Source of the DNA: JADGGV01 sp035715725
Lineage (GTDB): Bacteria > Gemmatimonadota > Gemmatimonadetes > Longimicrobiales > RSA9
DNA length: 15,238 nucleotides
Reading direction: 5' to 3'
Assembly (NCBI GenBank): GCA_035715725.1
Contig: DASTKT010000179.1
Coordinates: 1 to 15,238 of the forward strand
Under the pieces are notes generated by a model. The model was not told where the DNA came from and did no database searches. It saw only the letters and a program-made list of their open reading frames with translations. This document shows positions 13,503-15,238 of this stretch, piece after piece. A program made the position numbers and the translations under genes. How positions within the stretch are numbered: the first letter of the stretch is position 1; every line of letters begins with the position of its first letter.

Positions 13503-14848
13503 TCCCGCCACGGCGCCGGCGCCGCCGGCGCGAGAAGGGACGCGACTCCCGCCGCGAGAAACCAGAGCCCCTTCGACTGGTACTCGGTCGTCATGAAGCC
13601 GAGGGTGAGTGCGGCCGTCGCGAGCAGCCCGAGGCCCCGCAGCACGCGATCGGGCCGCCGCCAGCCCACGACCGCGAAGGACCCGACGAACACCGCGAAG
13701 AGCAGCATGCCGACCGCGCCGTTCTCGGCGAGGATCTTGACCCAGCCGGCGTGCGCGTCCACCTGCCGGCCGAGCCGCCAGCGCGACGCGCCCTCGCGCC
13801 GTCCCAGCTCGCGCCACGTCGTGGCGAACCCGCCGGTGCCGACGCCGAACGGATGCTCGAGGAAGATGTGCCACCCGCCGACGACCAGCTCGCTGCGGTG
13901 GCTGGTGCGGTCGGTGATGCGGGCGTGCGGATCGAACAGCAGGCGGACGCGGCCGACCGCGTGCTCCTCCAGCGTGGCGAGGCGCGGCGAGACGCGGCCC
14001 AGCGCGAGGATCACGACGAGCCCGAGCCCCAGCGCGAGCGCCGCGCGATACCAGCCGCCGCGGGTCAGCACCGCCAGGAACGCCACGCAGCAGAGCGCAC
14101 CCAGGAGGCCGCCGCGACTGGCGCTGAGGAAGGTCCACACGAGATTGGCCGCGGCGAGCACCCAGAGCAGCACGCGGTGGCGCGCGCTCGCCGCGAACGG
14201 ATAGGCGAGCGCGATGGCGAAGAGGGCGGTGAGCGGGAAGAAGGCCCACGCGTTCGGGTTGATGCGCGGCAACTGCGCCTGGAGCGCGAAGTACGGCAGC
14301 CCGCCCGCCGCGCCCGCCGCCCCTCCCACGATGCCGGCCCAGAGCCGGTCCTCGCTCCCGAGCCCTTCGCGGGTGAAGTAGACGTAGAGCCCGAAGAAGG
14401 CGCAGAGCCCGAACAGGTCCTGCACCCCGCGCAGCAGGTCCGGCGTGGCGAGCAGTCCGAGGGCGAGGAAGCCGGCGAACGCCTGCAGCAGCCGCACCGA
14501 CACCTCCCCGCCGCGCAGCAGCAGCGGCGCGAAGGCGAGGCTGACGAAGAGGAGCCAGTAGTTGAGCGTGTTCCACGGCAGCCCGCCGCCGCTGAAGAAG
14601 ACCGCGTTCATCAGCGGGTCGAGGGTGGCGAGCAGGGCAATGCCGGCGAGCCCGGTCCCTGGACGCCGCAGCCCCACGATCATGCAGGCGAACCCGGCGA
14701 GCATCAGCACGGCCAGCGCGGGACGGAAGCCGACCGCCGGGCTCACGGCCCAGGCCAGCAGCGTGAGCACGAAGAGCCGGCGTCCCGCCGGGCCGGCGAC
14801 ACCGGACGCCGCCTCGGCGCCGGGGTGCGCGATCGCGCCGGCGGTCAT
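13490..14848 (-). CDS. O-antigen ligase / Wzy-type polymerase family membrane protein
   Basis: The 452-residue product is largely hydrophobic, with about ten predicted membrane helices between residues 25 and 440. It has the Wzy_C-type hallmark region: SASRGGLLG (242-250), then a periplasmic loop with HRSELVVGGWHIFLEHP (317-333), GVGTGGF (335-341) and DAHAGWVKILAENG (364-377, with His366). The family joins lipid-linked glycans, either as a polymerase (Wzy) or as a ligase to lipid A or protein; sequence alone does not decide. It is the only candidate polymerase in the window, so it may polymerise the EPS. The frame is open to 14911, but ATG 14848 gives an ATGA overlap with the upstream GT4 gene, as elsewhere in this locus, and removes a low-complexity Ala/Arg extension. 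Confidence 0.92.
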   Translation of the reverse strand: MTAGAIAHPGAEAASGVAGPAGRRLFVLTLLAWAVSPAVGFRPALAVLMLAGFACMIVGLRRPGTGLAGIALLATLDPLMNAVFFSGGGLPWNTLNYWLLFVSLAFAPLLLRGGEVSVRLLQAFAGFLALGLLATPDLLRGVQDLFGLCAFFGLYVYFTREGLGSEDRLWAGIVGGAAGAAGGLPYFALQAQLPRINPNAWAFFPLTALFAIALAYPFAASARHRVLLWVLAAANLVWTFLSASRGGLLGALCCVAFLAVLTRGGWYRAALALGLGLVVILALGRVSPRLATLEEHAVGRVRLLFDPHARITDRTSHRSELVVGGWHIFLEHPFGVGTGGFATTWRELGRREGASRWRLGRQVDAHAGWVKILAENGAVGMLLFAVFVGSFAVVGWRRPDRVLRGLGLLATAALTLGFMTTEYQSKGLWFLAAGVASLLAPAAPAPWREWRR

Positions 14849-15238
14849 GCGGGCGGCCCCACCGGCTCGGCCGGCTGCAGCGGCGCCCGTGCGCGCAGCG
14901 GCGTGCCCCACTGCCGGGCGCAGCTCCGCGCGATCCGCTCGGCCCAGTCCTCGAGCGTGTGCGCTTCCGCGTACGCGCGGCAGCGCCGCCGCAGCGAGGG
15001 CCAGTCGACGGGCGCCGTGAGAACGCGGCGGATCCCGGCGGCGAGCGCCTCGGGCCGGCCCGGAGCCACGAGCCAGCCCCGCTCGCCCGCGGCGCCGACC
15101 ACCGCTTCCGCCGCCCCGACCGCCGTCGTGAGCACGGGGAGGCCGAACGCCATCGCATCGAGCCAGGCCTTGCAGAAACCTTCGGTGAGCGAGGGATGCA
15201 CGCAGAGGTCGGCCGCGGCGAGCTCGCGGCCGAGCGCG
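14845..15238 (-). CDS. GT4-family glycosyltransferase, N-terminus cut by the window edge
   Basis: About 130 C-terminal residues are visible, and the frame is open to the right edge. The fragment contains the donor-site motif of GT4 enzymes, AADLCVHPSLTEGF followed by CKAWLDAMAFGLPVLTT. In the E-x7-E pair the second Glu is replaced by Asp (E-x7-D). The GERGWLVAPGRPEALA segment is the usual C-terminal GT4 pattern. It overlaps the ligase gene by ATGA and is probably co-transcribed with it. The GTG at 15201 is internal, not the true start. Confidence 0.9.
   Translation of the reverse strand, partial: ALGRELAAADLCVHPSLTEGFCKAWLDAMAFGLPVLTTAVGAAEAVVGAAGERGWLVAPGRPEALAAGIRRVLTAPVDWPSLRRRCRAYAEAHTLEDWAERIARSCARQWGTPLRARAPLQPAEPVGPPA

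Noticed and set aside
11235..14204. Long plus-strand open frame across the lipoprotein, GT4 and ligase genes
   Set aside because: It is out of frame with the lipoprotein and antisense to two clear genes, with no recognisable domain.

Overview
The window is very GC-rich, densely coding DNA with short overlaps between genes. It looks like part of a chromosomal exopolysaccharide (EPS) or capsule locus of a Gram-negative-type bacterium with an outer membrane: there is a Wza-like export protein, and two proteins carry lipoprotein signals. The tandem BIG2 immunoglobulin-like domains (the 'AVGAT.QL.A' and 'G.VTG..AG...ITA' pattern), the GC bias and the surface-protein style are what I would expect from Gemmatimonadota. 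Myxococcota, Acidobacteriota or another deep high-GC phylum cannot be excluded from sequence alone.

Layout. From 9869 leftward on the minus strand runs a compact EPS operon: a GT4 glycosyltransferase, an ExoA-like GT2 glycosyltransferase, a SAM methyltransferase, a DegT/PLP sugar aminotransferase, a short phosphoglycosyl transferase (the initiating enzyme), a Wza-like export protein and a Wzc-like tyrosine autokinase/co-polymerase. Several junctions overlap by 4 nt (ATGA or GTGA). After a 157-nt gap with 19-bp direct repeats, the same strand carries a lipoprotein of the galactose/glyoxal oxidase (copper radical oxidase) family. Divergent from this operon, at 10132-12177 on the plus strand, is a lipoprotein with two BIG2 domains and a right-handed parallel beta-helix. 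Its leader contains a clear cyclic di-GMP-I (GEMM-I) riboswitch. Convergent with it, on the minus strand at 12192-15238, is a second glycan block: a GT4 glycosyltransferase, a multi-membrane-spanning O-antigen ligase/polymerase and a GT4 cut by the window edge.

How they may work together. The phosphoglycosyl transferase starts the repeat unit on a lipid carrier. The GT2/GT4 enzymes extend it, and the aminotransferase and methyltransferase supply or decorate sugars. The Wzy/ligase-like protein polymerises or transfers the glycan, and the Wzc-like and Wza-like proteins control length and export. The two lipoproteins are candidates for acting on the finished polymer outside the cytoplasm: one as a copper radical oxidase, the other as a beta-helix binding, lyase or epimerase-like protein. 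No Wzx flippase is visible in the window.

The strongest unexpected signal is the c-di-GMP riboswitch in front of the beta-helix lipoprotein. It puts a predicted surface protein inside an EPS locus under direct second-messenger control. The second is the intact set of copper/radical residues in the galactose-oxidase-like lipoprotein. I see no tRNA, rRNA, CRISPR array, insertion sequence or phage gene. The longest stretch without a gene is the 262-nt divergent region 9870-10131, which holds the riboswitch.
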